Below, piece after piece: positions 57,301 through 64,000 of a stretch of DNA of 64,000 nucleotides. The notes beneath the pieces were generated by a model. It saw nothing but the letters and a program-made list of their open reading frames with translations, had not been told where the DNA came from and made no database searches. How positions within the stretch are numbered: the stretch's first letter is position 1; every line of letters starts with the position of its first letter. The stretch comes from a virus. Where the stretch lies: IMG/VR virus record IMGVR_UViG_3300042569_003487, positions 62,001 to 126,000 of that record, one strand, 5' to 3'. Made by a program: the position numbers and the translations under genes.

Positions 57301-58560
57301 AAACAGGAGCAAATTACTAGAGACTACACGAAAAAAGCTCTAAAGCGAAAGGGCGGATCCTTTGATAAATTATCATTCGATAGCGAGGCAGATTACATGG
57401 ATAGTAAAATGACAATAAAGGAAAATAAAGTAAGTCAATTTATCTATGATGCGGAAGTGCGTAAACGTGAAAGAATTTCCGAGATATTAGGTCAAACTAT
57501 ATTGGGATTAACCAAAGATATTCAAAAAAATTTAGGACAAATTACCCAAATTGTTAAGCCTAAATGCTGCCCAGATCAATTAGAACTGCCTCAATTTATA
57601 GACCCATTAGTGTTAGCGTTAGTTATGTCATTTAAGCAACTTGCTCATACTGCAATTGATGCATTAACTACTGAAATATTAGGTCAAATTTTTGGTCAAG
57701 TTTTTCAATTAACAAAAGATACAGTTAAAGCAGTTGTTGATCTAGTAGCAAAAAACATTCCGGATATAGATCTACCACTAAATGGTGCAGCCTTTATTAA
57801 ATTAATCATAAACGCTCTTAAACCGTTTTTACCGTTACTTAGAATTCCATTAGGGCCTCTTCCTAGAACGCTTGGAGTTCCTCAGCTAACCCTTAACCTA
57901 GATTCGATTGTTAAACCTCTACTCAAAAGTGCAATCCAAATTTTATTAGACAAGCTACTAAGCTATTTTCCATTTAAGGTTTGTGATTTGCCGTTTACCA
58001 CAATTTCATCAAACATACTTAACGCAATTGTTAGAGGAATAAAGTCTGCCCTTAAACGAGCTATTATGGAATTAATTTCAGTAATATTAGATCCACTTCA
58101 ATCAATATTTAAACTTTTAAATTTAATAAAAAGTGTTAAAGGTGCATTTACTTCACTATTTGATATGACCAATCCATTTCTTAAAATTTATAAAATGATT
58201 AAAGAAATGTTAGAAAGAGAACTGCCAACCGCCGCGTTTATTAAATCAATAAACTCTCTATTACTATTAGCACAATTAGAAGCACTTAAAGTTTTAGATA
58301 AAGCTTCTAAAAATTTACCAGATATTGCTGTGTATCTTCCAATTGCAGCGGGGTCTTCATTGGGGCTTGGCCCAATCCTAAGGTCAGCAGTCCACCCCAT
58401 TCTAAATCAAGATGACCTTCCTACTTGGGATAGACTTAGTCTAAAGAATCCATTATACGTAATGTTTTTAGATGATTTAGCACATAAAGCAAAAGCCTCA
58501 ACTGGTTCAATTCTGGGACAAGATTTTCTTGGTACACCAGTCTATATTCCGACACCTTAA
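54319..58560 (+). CDS. Large protein of unknown function (1413 aa) with hydrophobic C-terminal half
   Basis: Not recognised. It uses a TTG start (SEIDSLIEQIKCELREN follows); no ATG precedes in frame after the groEL stop. Residues 1-140 are helical and acidic. Around 250-470 it is lysine/glutamate-rich and helical. At ~475-520 there is a cysteine cluster (TGCLPPTEPPC, YTCNCYWKEV). At ~535-600 come proline-spaced hydrophobic stretches (PVGILIPLPVPIRIPLPQIW, LPFGTLVVWYIQ). From ~1100 on there are long amphipathic/hydrophobic helices (LVLALVMSFKQLAHTAIDAL). It resembles a tape-measure or DNA-injection/virion protein in composition, but tape-measure proteins are usually all-helical and this one has the Cys and Pro blocks. 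Unusual enough to flag. Confidence 0.6.
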   Translation: MSEIDSLIEQIKCELRENPFFSEGDLAALDACLPSSDELENAQIEAIEEIVAENPCAKKSIDAINSELEKNDAKLKAAVKAKYVISRLQELRDLLYPAEYFYKTRSEFFNKIIKDLDNRFTVAGANYNTEFTNILNKYELNSYKFNAVATTTTISAIDQLNKDIKSQIEDYFSKRTFAVTNTDPIKYSYNSDNPTFSISLPGKDGFSIKSSENQKTGKVDSFGNSETKQVEVNVKILPEDSIYETKDKVFQKRTLNLVNISSQRYTDKSATDSLYPFSGHLANFYKKIEDPLTLFTLEEKGLTTDSVKTDKNLTKEKLDGIVKEQRADGREEQFYIENTETYQKFYENLEPKIEERIEAERTKFRKGLIETGKLIKLSNLAKKQVFDLVNNSQLISTPTEKLIVNGKEIKPSEYGQQIRDKIQKSADEISKLVKDIEARIAAIKKANTPNPDDLASALSATGCLPPTEPPCKSLPKAGSDPLGYKSMTIPATMAQPDYTCNCYWKEVTKHLNKLNLLPIPDIMRLPALRYWPVGILIPLPVPIRIPLPQIWKHIITLNLPFGTLVVWYIQCGIVPSPIVMYIGPDGKKIILLGFRALQGQFDPVGYTINESPKQPAPLGVTLSEIGKPTGTSIKTLTFGTILPDSVMEKTAKVIAKAQVITELVTEGRLMPNGFNIPFKLGEKPNFNTGDADLLSQVADGVEDFQLFVENLSRRICRKIDEIGDIDLPNFTLALVDAEQAAKDRAQILSGLPYNFDSAWLNCDPANLSNNIPADVITSANTDAGTQCKEVILSLSLDLDSFLDKLKLGTYKFPKKKGKQIKPQAFLDEIVDNLIEYLSDTNFGKSRNINLNKRFRKAMQDLDLDAEIDAIQASVDLSKNEDLIAFKKTLKKYVDEICDVMSGKNIKVDKTKPAFKRRVNNERKRRIRFNLINGINIKDMVGSTPNKDDKDLLIDMFKQQIAKSNIDPTAITDSELFNIIETSPKINDDYKKSHVKQEQITRDYTKKALKRKGGSFDKLSFDSEADYMDSKMTIKENKVSQFIYDAEVRKRERISEILGQTILGLTKDIQKNLGQITQIVKPKCCPDQLELPQFIDPLVLALVMSFKQLAHTAIDALTTEILGQIFGQVFQLTKDTVKAVVDLVAKNIPDIDLPLNGAAFIKLIINALKPFLPLLRIPLGPLPRTLGVPQLTLNLDSIVKPLLKSAIQILLDKLLSYFPFKVCDLPFTTISSNILNAIVRGIKSALKRAIMELISVILDPLQSIFKLLNLIKSVKGAFTSLFDMTNPFLKIYKMIKEMLERELPTAAFIKSINSLLLLAQLEALKVLDKASKNLPDIAVYLPIAAGSSLGLGPILRSAVHPILNQDDLPTWDRLSLKNPLYVMFLDDLAHKAKASTGSILGQDFLGTPVYIPTP

Positions 58561-58616
58561 TTAAAACTACTAGTACTTTATCGGTATAATATTTTAGATT
58601 ATTCAAATTTAAAAAT

Positions 58617-59795
58617 ATGACTTATACCAACGAAGAACTTGAATTTATTTTTGCACAAGGAAACGCGAAAGTAAACAAAGCTGTTAAATTGACTGCTGCT
58701 GATAAAAAAGCCGGTGTTAAAATTTTCTGTAAAGAACCGTACGCTCAAGAGATGTACGATCGTTATTTTAGCTCTGAAGCAGGCCATCCAATGCCAGCTG
58801 GAAATAAAGATATTCCAGTAGGAGAAATTAGAACTGTTAGCATTAAGAAAATTGACTTTGCAATGTCAATGGTAGAAATGGAAGATGCGTCGACTATGAC
58901 TAGTATCTTTGTTCCATTTAGAGAATTTTCACAAGAACCTTCTTTAAGTCTTTTAAATGAAGATAAAGATCGTAAATACAAAGTTATGATCTATAAATCA
59001 AATATGAGCGAGATTCTAGGTTCAGAAAAACGTTGTGCTGCTCTTACTCTTAGAGAAGACGTTGAATACTTTGCTAAAAATAATAAGTGGTTCTACGTTA
59101 AAGTGGTTGAACTTATTAAAGGCGGTTACCTTGCAATCTATAAAAACCAAATCAAATGTTTCCTTCCAGGATCTCATGCTGCAGCAAACGTAATTAGAGA
59201 CTTCTCTGAATACTTGCACAAAGAAATTCCAGTTATGGTTGAAAACTTTGATTCAGTTAATAACTTATTCATTGTTTCATACAAGAAATACATTAAGGAA
59301 ACTCTTCCTCAAAAAGTATCTGATCTTTCATTTGGTCAGAAATATACAGGGACTCTTACCAATAATCCATACGATTTTGGAGTCTTTGTTGAATTCCAAA
59401 ACTACTATACAGGACTTATACACAAGTCAGATTTTGAAAATGACGCTGCCTTTAGAGAATTTAGTAAAGGCTTACGTTCAGGCGATCAAATTGACTTCTG
59501 GGTTAAAGACGTTGTACAGAAGAAAGGAGATTATCGAATTATACTTACAGTAAATCCGGAATCAATCGATCCAGTTAAGAAAAGCTGGCAAAGCCTTAAA
59601 GATGGCATCGAGGGTCAAACATTAGATTACTCTTATGAAAAGGGTTCTATGAAAATGACTCTACCAGATGAACAAACCATCTCTGTTTCAGTTTCATCTC
59701 AAGTAATGCAAGGTCGTTCAGCAGAAGGCCAGGTATTAATTCAAAAAGTTGATGTTTTGAAGCAAAATTTAGGGTTCGAGATACTAGGTAATTAA
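58617..59795 (+). CDS. Ribosomal protein S1-like RNA-binding protein
   Basis: A 392-residue protein containing at least one clear S1 (OB-fold) repeat. GQKYTGTLTNNPYDFGVFVE followed by YTGLIHKSDF (~240-272) is the classic S1 beginning, ending in QIDFWVKDVV. Two more S1-like units precede it: ~68-130 (VGEIRTVSIKKIDFAMSMVE) and ~157-225 (KWFYVKVVELIKGGYLAIYK, with IKCFLPGSHA). S1 domains bind single-stranded RNA; ribosomal S1 helps start translation of mRNAs lacking Shine-Dalgarno sites. This gene has an A/T-rich leader and no Shine-Dalgarno. A role in favouring phage mRNAs is inference. The gap before it holds no other gene. Confidence 0.82.
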   Translation: MTYTNEELEFIFAQGNAKVNKAVKLTAADKKAGVKIFCKEPYAQEMYDRYFSSEAGHPMPAGNKDIPVGEIRTVSIKKIDFAMSMVEMEDASTMTSIFVPFREFSQEPSLSLLNEDKDRKYKVMIYKSNMSEILGSEKRCAALTLREDVEYFAKNNKWFYVKVVELIKGGYLAIYKNQIKCFLPGSHAAANVIRDFSEYLHKEIPVMVENFDSVNNLFIVSYKKYIKETLPQKVSDLSFGQKYTGTLTNNPYDFGVFVEFQNYYTGLIHKSDFENDAAFREFSKGLRSGDQIDFWVKDVVQKKGDYRIILTVNPESIDPVKKSWQSLKDGIEGQTLDYSYEKGSMKMTLPDEQTISVSVSSQVMQGRSAEGQVLIQKVDVLKQNLGFEILGN

Positions 59796-59804
59796 GTATA
59801 TTAA

Positions 59805-59814
59805 GATAAATATC
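59805..59814 (+). promoter_or_regulatory. Late-type promoter motif before the 46-aa gene
   Basis: GATAAATATC, close to the TATAAATATC of the best late promoter, lies 6 bases before the ATG at 59,820. It is centred in the small inverted repeat AAGATA/TATCTT. Confidence 0.5.
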
Positions 59815-59819
59815 TTTAT

Positions 59820-59960
59820 ATGACACACGGCAAAATTACACCAGATGTTACGTTGAAAGCACGTCAAATTACAGAGAACAGCGCAGCTTATCACAAATCA
59901 ACATCCATTTTTAAAGCCCAACCGAGTCAAACTTTATTCACCTTTAAAAAATTAAATTAA
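59820..59960 (+). CDS. Small basic 46-residue protein
   Basis: A short frame MTHGKITPDVTLKARQITEN through to FTFKKLN, filling the space between the S1-like and nrdB genes. It is basic, hydrophilic and without cysteines; no family recognised. Support comes from the late-type motif immediately upstream and from its length fitting the intergenic gap exactly (the nrdB start is 6 bases after its stop). It could be a small virion or regulatory protein. Being preceded by a late motif and followed by the nucleotide-metabolism genes, it may be transcribed separately from them. Confidence 0.55.
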   Translation: MTHGKITPDVTLKARQITENSAAYHKSTSIFKAQPSQTLFTFKKLN

Positions 59961-59966
59961 AAAAAA

Positions 59967-60929
59967 ATGGAACCGATTCTAACTGAGAATCCGAACAGGT
60001 TTGTCATCTTCCCTATCCAGCACCATGACCTTTGGGACTTCTACAAAAAGTCTGAAGCGTCTTTCTGGACAGCAGAGGAAATTGACTTAGCCGCGGATCT
60101 AACTGACTGGAGAACTAAACTTAACGACGAAGAGCGTTATTTTATTAAAAATGTTTTAGCTTTCTTTGCCGCATCTGACGGTATTGTAAATGAGAACCTA
60201 GCTGAGAATTTTGTGAGAGAGGTACAATACCCTGAAGCTAAATTTTTCTATGGCTTTCAAATTATGATGGAGAATATCCATTCTGAAACATATTCTCTTC
60301 TTATTGATACTTATATTAATGACGAAGAAGAAAAAGCAAAATTATTTAACGCAATTGATACAATCGATGCCGTTAAGAAAAAAGCGCAATGGGCGCTAAA
60401 ATGGATTAAGAGCGATTCTTTTGCAGAGCGCCTAATTGCATTTGCCGCAGTTGAAGGTATTTTCTTTTCTGGTTCTTTTTGTTCAATCTTTTGGTTAAAG
60501 AAACGTGGTCTTATGCCAGGTCTAAGCTTCTCAAACGAGCTTATTTCAAGAGACGAAGGTATGCATACAGACTTTGCCGTACACTTACATAATAATCATA
60601 TTGTAAATAAAGTTTCTGAAGCAAAAATTAAAGAAATTATTCTTTCTGCTTTGGAAATCGAAAAAGAATTCATTACTGAGTCTCTTCCAGTTAGACTCAT
60701 CGGTATGAATGCTGATCTAATGAAGCAGTATCTAGAATTTGTTACTGATAGATTGCTTCTTGACTTAGGTTGCAGTAAAGAGTTTAATGTTCAAAATCCA
60801 TTTGACTTTATGACTAACATTGCACTTAAAGGAAAAACTAACTTCTTTGAAAAAAGAGTTGGTGAATACCAAAAGGCCGGCGTAAAATCTGCGATTGTGC
60901 AAGATTTTTCTACCGATGAAGATTTTTAA
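59967..60929 (+). CDS. nrdB: Class Ia ribonucleotide reductase small subunit
   Basis: A 320-residue R2 protein that makes the tyrosyl radical needed to reduce ribonucleotides. Di-iron ligands are Asp71 ([10 protein letters not shown]), Glu102 and His105 ([10 protein letters not shown]), Glu163 ([10 protein letters not shown]), and Glu197 and His200 (ISRDEGMH). The radical tyrosine is Tyr109. The C-terminus (STDEDF) matches the R1-binding tail. The wording of these blocks ([45 protein letters not shown]) is very close to eukaryotic R2, the eukaryote-like clade, rather than to E. coli NrdB. It is followed 21 bases later by nrdA. Confidence 0.96.
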   Translation: MEPILTENPNRFVIFPIQHHDLWDFYKKSEASFWTAEEIDLAADLTDWRTKLNDEERYFIKNVLAFFAASDGIVNENLAENFVREVQYPEAKFFYGFQIMMENIHSETYSLLIDTYINDEEEKAKLFNAIDTIDAVKKKAQWALKWIKSDSFAERLIAFAAVEGIFFSGSFCSIFWLKKRGLMPGLSFSNELISRDEGMHTDFAVHLHNNHIVNKVSEAKIKEIILSALEIEKEFITESLPVRLIGMNADLMKQYLEFVTDRLLLDLGCSKEFNVQNPFDFMTNIALKGKTNFFEKRVGEYQKAGVKSAIVQDFSTDEDF

Positions 60930-60950
60930 AAAATAGAGACACAGAAAAAA

Positions 60951-63359
60951 ATGAAGGTTACAAAAAGAGATGGCTCATTAGAGACACTAAAACTAGATAA
61001 GATCACCAACCGTATTAAAAAACAAACATACGGTTTAAATTTAGATTTCGTAGATGCCCTAGAAGTTGCAACTAAAGTTGTAGCAGGTATCTATGATGGA
61101 ATTACTACAGTTGAACTGGATAATTTAGCAGCTGAAACATCAGCTTCTTTAAATCACGTACATCCAGATTATTCATATCTTGCAGCTAGAGTTGCAATTA
61201 CCAGATTGCACAAAACAGTTAGCAAGAAATTTTCAGAAGTAATTGAGGCTTTATATTCATATACTGATCCAAAAACTGGTCTTCCAGCTGGATTAATTAA
61301 TGATGATGTAATTAAAGCAGTTCGCAAACACGCCGATATTTTAAATGAATCTATCTTACATGATAGAGATTTTAATTTTGATTACTTTGGATTTAAGACT
61401 CTAGAAAAGAGTTACCTACTTAAGATCAATGGTCAGACAGCTGAAGCTCCTCAACATATGTACATGAGAGTTGCAGTTGGTATTTGGGGAGATGATATTC
61501 AAAATGTTCTAAAGACATACGAACTATTATCTACTCATAAAATGACCCATGCTACGCCTACTCTATTTAATGCTGGAACAAAAAGACCTCAATTATCTTC
61601 TTGTTTCTTATTAACTATGCAGGAAGATTCTATTCAAGGAATTTACAAAACCCTATCTGACGTTGCTGCAATTTCACAAAATGCAGGCGGTATTGGATTA
61701 GCTATTCATAATGTTAGAGCAACCGGTTCTTATATTAAAGGAACCAATGGTACTTCTAATGGAATTGTTCCAATGCTTAAAGTATTTAACGAAACTGCTA
61801 GATACGTTGATCAAGGCGGTGGAAAACGCAAAGGTTCATTTGCAATTTATCTTGAACCTTGGCACGCTGACGTTGAAGATTGGTTAGACCTTCGTAAAAA
61901 CCATGGTAAAGAAGAGCGCAGAGCTAGAGATCTTTTCTTAGCTCTATGGACTCCAGATTTATTTATGGAAAGAGTTGAAGCCGATGCAGATTGGACTCTA
62001 TTTTGTCCGGCCGAAATTGGTGTTGAACTTTGGGAAATGCATGGTCAAGAATTTAGAGATAATTACGAAAGACTTGAACGTGAAGGTAAAGGTCGCCGTA
62101 CAATAAAAGCAAGAGCTCTTTGGCAAAAAGTATTAGAATCTCAAATTGAAACCGGAACACCTTATATTCTTTATAAAGATGCGGCCAATGAGAAATCTAA
62201 CCAAAAAAATCTAGGTACAATTAAGTCTTCTAACTTATGTACTGAGATTATGGAATACACAAGCAAAGACGAACAGGCTGTTTGTAACTTAGCTTCAATT
62301 GCAGTTAATCAATTTATTAAGTTTCCAGAAAAGAGATCTTTAAAACAGCGTAGAGCCCATGCAGAATATGATCACCAAGCCCTATACGATGTTACATATC
62401 AAACTACCTTAAATCTTAATAAAGTAATTGATATTAATTTCTATCCAACTCCAGAGACTAAAGCTTCTAATATGAAGCATCGTCCAATTGGAATCGGTAT
62501 TCAGGGAATGGCAGATACTTTTGCAATTTTAGGTTTACCTTTTACATCAGATGAAGCTAAGAAATTAAATGAAGATATTTTTGAAACAATTTATTTTGCT
62601 TCAATGAAAGCTTCAGCTGATCTTTCTAAAAAACTTGGAGCGTACGAATCATTTGAAGGAAGCCCATTAAGTGAAGGTAAATTCCAATTTAATCTTTGGG
62701 GTTTCGAAGATTCTCAACTTTCAGGCAGATGGGATTGGTCAGCCCTTAGAAAACAAGTTATGAAAACTGGTGCTCGTAATTCTTTATTGTTAGCTCCAAT
62801 GCCGACTGCATCAACCGCTCAAATCATGGGTAATAATGAAGCGTTTGAAGCATTTACCTCAAACTTGTATACTAGAAGAACACTTTCTGGAGAATTTGTT
62901 ATTGTTAACAAACATCTAGTAAGAGACCTAGTTGAATTAGATTTATGGTCAGATAATTTAAAAAATAAAATTATTACTGAAAAGGGGTCAATTCAAAATA
63001 TTGCAGAAATCCCAGTTGAAATTAGAGAAATCTATAAAACTGTATGGGAATTAAAGCAAAGAGAAGTAATTGATATGTCAGCAGATCGTGGTAAATTTAT
63101 TTGTCAATCACAATCGCTTAACCTTTTTATTAAGGACGCAAATGCTGCAAAATTAACTTCTGCTCATTTCCATTCTTGGAGAAAGGGCCTTAAAACTGGA
63201 ATGTATTATTTAAGAACAGAATCTGCAGTTGATGCTATTGCTGGTCTTGGAGTAGACTCTGCTGCACTAAAGCAGTCAACTCTATCTGCTGAACAAATCC
63301 AAAGCGATCTAGTTTGTTCGCTTGATAATCCAGACGATTGTATTGCCTGTTCTTCTTAA
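60951..63359 (+). CDS. nrdA: Class Ia ribonucleotide reductase large subunit
   Basis: An 802-residue R1. Residues 1-90 form an ATP-cone (TKRDGSLETLKLDKITNRI) for allosteric control by ATP/dATP. Catalytic set: Cys218 in QLSSCFLLT, Asn428/Cys430/Glu432 in SSNLCTEIM, and Cys445 in AVCNLASIAV. The tyrosine pair for radical transfer is in GLKTGMYYLRT. The C-terminal redox pair is the CIAC just before the end. The numbering is one off from human R1, again pointing to the eukaryote-like clade. It would supply dNTPs for phage replication together with NrdB. No frameshift or missing catalytic residue is visible. Confidence 0.97.
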   Translation: MKVTKRDGSLETLKLDKITNRIKKQTYGLNLDFVDALEVATKVVAGIYDGITTVELDNLAAETSASLNHVHPDYSYLAARVAITRLHKTVSKKFSEVIEALYSYTDPKTGLPAGLINDDVIKAVRKHADILNESILHDRDFNFDYFGFKTLEKSYLLKINGQTAEAPQHMYMRVAVGIWGDDIQNVLKTYELLSTHKMTHATPTLFNAGTKRPQLSSCFLLTMQEDSIQGIYKTLSDVAAISQNAGGIGLAIHNVRATGSYIKGTNGTSNGIVPMLKVFNETARYVDQGGGKRKGSFAIYLEPWHADVEDWLDLRKNHGKEERRARDLFLALWTPDLFMERVEADADWTLFCPAEIGVELWEMHGQEFRDNYERLEREGKGRRTIKARALWQKVLESQIETGTPYILYKDAANEKSNQKNLGTIKSSNLCTEIMEYTSKDEQAVCNLASIAVNQFIKFPEKRSLKQRRAHAEYDHQALYDVTYQTTLNLNKVIDINFYPTPETKASNMKHRPIGIGIQGMADTFAILGLPFTSDEAKKLNEDIFETIYFASMKASADLSKKLGAYESFEGSPLSEGKFQFNLWGFEDSQLSGRWDWSALRKQVMKTGARNSLLLAPMPTASTAQIMGNNEAFEAFTSNLYTRRTLSGEFVIVNKHLVRDLVELDLWSDNLKNKIITEKGSIQNIAEIPVEIREIYKTVWELKQREVIDMSADRGKFICQSQSLNLFIKDANAAKLTSAHFHSWRKGLKTGMYYLRTESAVDAIAGLGVDSAALKQSTLSAEQIQSDLVCSLDNPDDCIACSS

Positions 63360-63366
63360 TAAATAG
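63356..63366 (+). promoter_or_regulatory. Late-type promoter motif before the 144-aa gene
   Basis: TTAATAAATAG, overlapping the nrdA stop codon, lies 17 bases before the ATG at 63,384. It suggests that the downstream gene is late although it follows the nucleotide-metabolism genes. Confidence 0.55.
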
Positions 63367-63383
63367 AATAAAGACCAATTATT

Positions 63384-63818
63384 ATGCTTAAGAACTTTAC
63401 TTCCTGGTTAACTGAACAAGCCGATCCAATGGCACCAGATGCAGCAATGCCTGTTCCAGGTGAAGCCGGAGCCCCAGCTGCAGCACCGGGTGAAAAGTCT
63501 CAAATTAGAGCAATTTTAATATCTAATCCAATTGGATCAGTCGATAAACCTGGCGACATGACAACTAAACAATATAATGAATATGTTTTAGACATGGACC
63601 GAGTTAAAGAATGGATTGAAAAGAATGCAAAAGATTCTTCTCAAGATATATTAGACTATTTAAATGGAAAGGACGTTGATATTAAAGATTCACATAAGAA
63701 ATTTACAGCAGCAGTTCAAGCAAATGAGTTTGGAAAGCCTCAAACTGTAATTGATGTAGATTTTACAAAAGATGGAGAACCAACAACAAAAGATATTAAT
63801 TTAATATTTTTAGCATAA
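63384..63818 (+). CDS. Hypothetical protein with possible capsid-targeting N-terminus
   Basis: A 144-residue protein. It begins MLKNFTSWLTEQ, an amphipathic start much like the capsid-targeting peptides of T4 internal proteins (MKTYQEFIAEA), with Leu-Thr-Glu11 where the T4 prohead protease cuts after (L/I)xE. An Ala/Pro/Gly-rich linker (~13-38) is followed by a small soluble domain (AILISNPIGSVDKPGDMTTK, VIDVDFTKDGEPTTKDINLI). A late-type promoter lies upstream. The stop overlaps the next ATG by one base. An internal-head or scaffold-associated role is inference; the domain itself is unrecognised. Confidence 0.6.
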   Translation: MLKNFTSWLTEQADPMAPDAAMPVPGEAGAPAAAPGEKSQIRAILISNPIGSVDKPGDMTTKQYNEYVLDMDRVKEWIEKNAKDSSQDILDYLNGKDVDIKDSHKKFTAAVQANEFGKPQTVIDVDFTKDGEPTTKDINLIFLA

Positions 63819-64000
63819 TGGAGCTTAGTGAAATTTCTCAAAATGTAACGGACGATATCCTTCGATTAATTCAGAAAAATTCTGGAAAGATCGGAAGATA
63901 TCGTTCTTTTACTTTAGAATATACGAAGCCTCTTTATTTTGAATTAACTGTAAATATTAAAGTTACCGAAACTCTATTTGGATCAAGAGATTTATATTTT
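63818..64000 (+). CDS. Start of an unidentified gene, cut by window edge
   Basis: An ATG at 63,818 overlaps the preceding stop (TAATG), and 61 codons stay open to the end of the window (MELSEISQNVTDDILRLIQK at the start). The visible part has a helical N-terminus and then a beta strand with FELTVNIKVTE. Too short to assign. The coupling to the 144-residue gene suggests a shared function. Confidence 0.6.
   Translation, partial: MELSEISQNVTDDILRLIQKNSGKIGRYRSFTLEYTKPLYFELTVNIKVTETLFGSRDLYF

Overview
The window looks like part of the genome of a large tailed bacteriophage with a T4-type transcription programme, probably infecting a member of the Bacteroidetes. Reasons: very large tail, fibre and baseplate-type proteins packed head to tail; a small protein resembling the T4 late sigma factor gp55; an AT-rich late-promoter-like motif (core AATAAATA or TATAAATA) in front of many structural genes; AT-rich DNA; start codons without purine-rich Shine-Dalgarno boxes, as is usual in Bacteroidetes; and no cellular genes other than those phages commonly carry. 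The host assignment is inference.

Leftward module (bases 1 to about 51,680, almost all on the minus strand). In order of transcription: a RuvC-like nuclease and the gp55-like sigma factor (51.7-50.6 kb); a block of large baseplate/tail proteins (50.6-31.3 kb, including products of 2041, 1231, 921 and 854 residues); a collagen-like protein, a glycine-rich adhesin-like protein and a nucleotidyltransferase-fold protein (31.3-28.0 kb); one lone rightward gene of unknown role (27.2-28.0 kb); further fibre/tail proteins (27.1-18.1 kb); two giant fibres, each ending in a self-cleaving S74 chaperone domain (18.1-7.1 kb); a cysteine-rich tail protein ending in a Hint (intein/Hedgehog-type) domain (7.1-5.8 kb); and an array of five related LamG/concanavalin-like lectin proteins with three small genes between them (5.8 kb to the left edge, where the last lectin is cut).

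A 229-base divergent intergenic region (51,682-51,910) rich in inverted repeats separates this from the rightward module: a PolB-type 3'-5' exonuclease, a full-length GroEL chaperonin, a 1413-residue protein of unknown function with hydrophobic stretches, a ribosomal-protein-S1-like protein, a 46-residue small protein, class Ia ribonucleotide reductase small and large subunits of eukaryote-like type, a 144-residue protein with a possible capsid-targeting N-terminus, and the start of one more gene at the right edge.

Working together: the rightward enzymes would supply nucleotides (NrdAB), fold virion proteins (GroEL) and possibly steer translation (S1-like). The gp55-like factor would switch RNA polymerase to the late motif that recurs in front of the virion genes. 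The adhesin end of the leftward module is modular and duplicated, which suggests a rapidly evolving host-recognition apparatus. No tRNA, rRNA, CRISPR array, insertion sequence or reverse transcriptase was seen.
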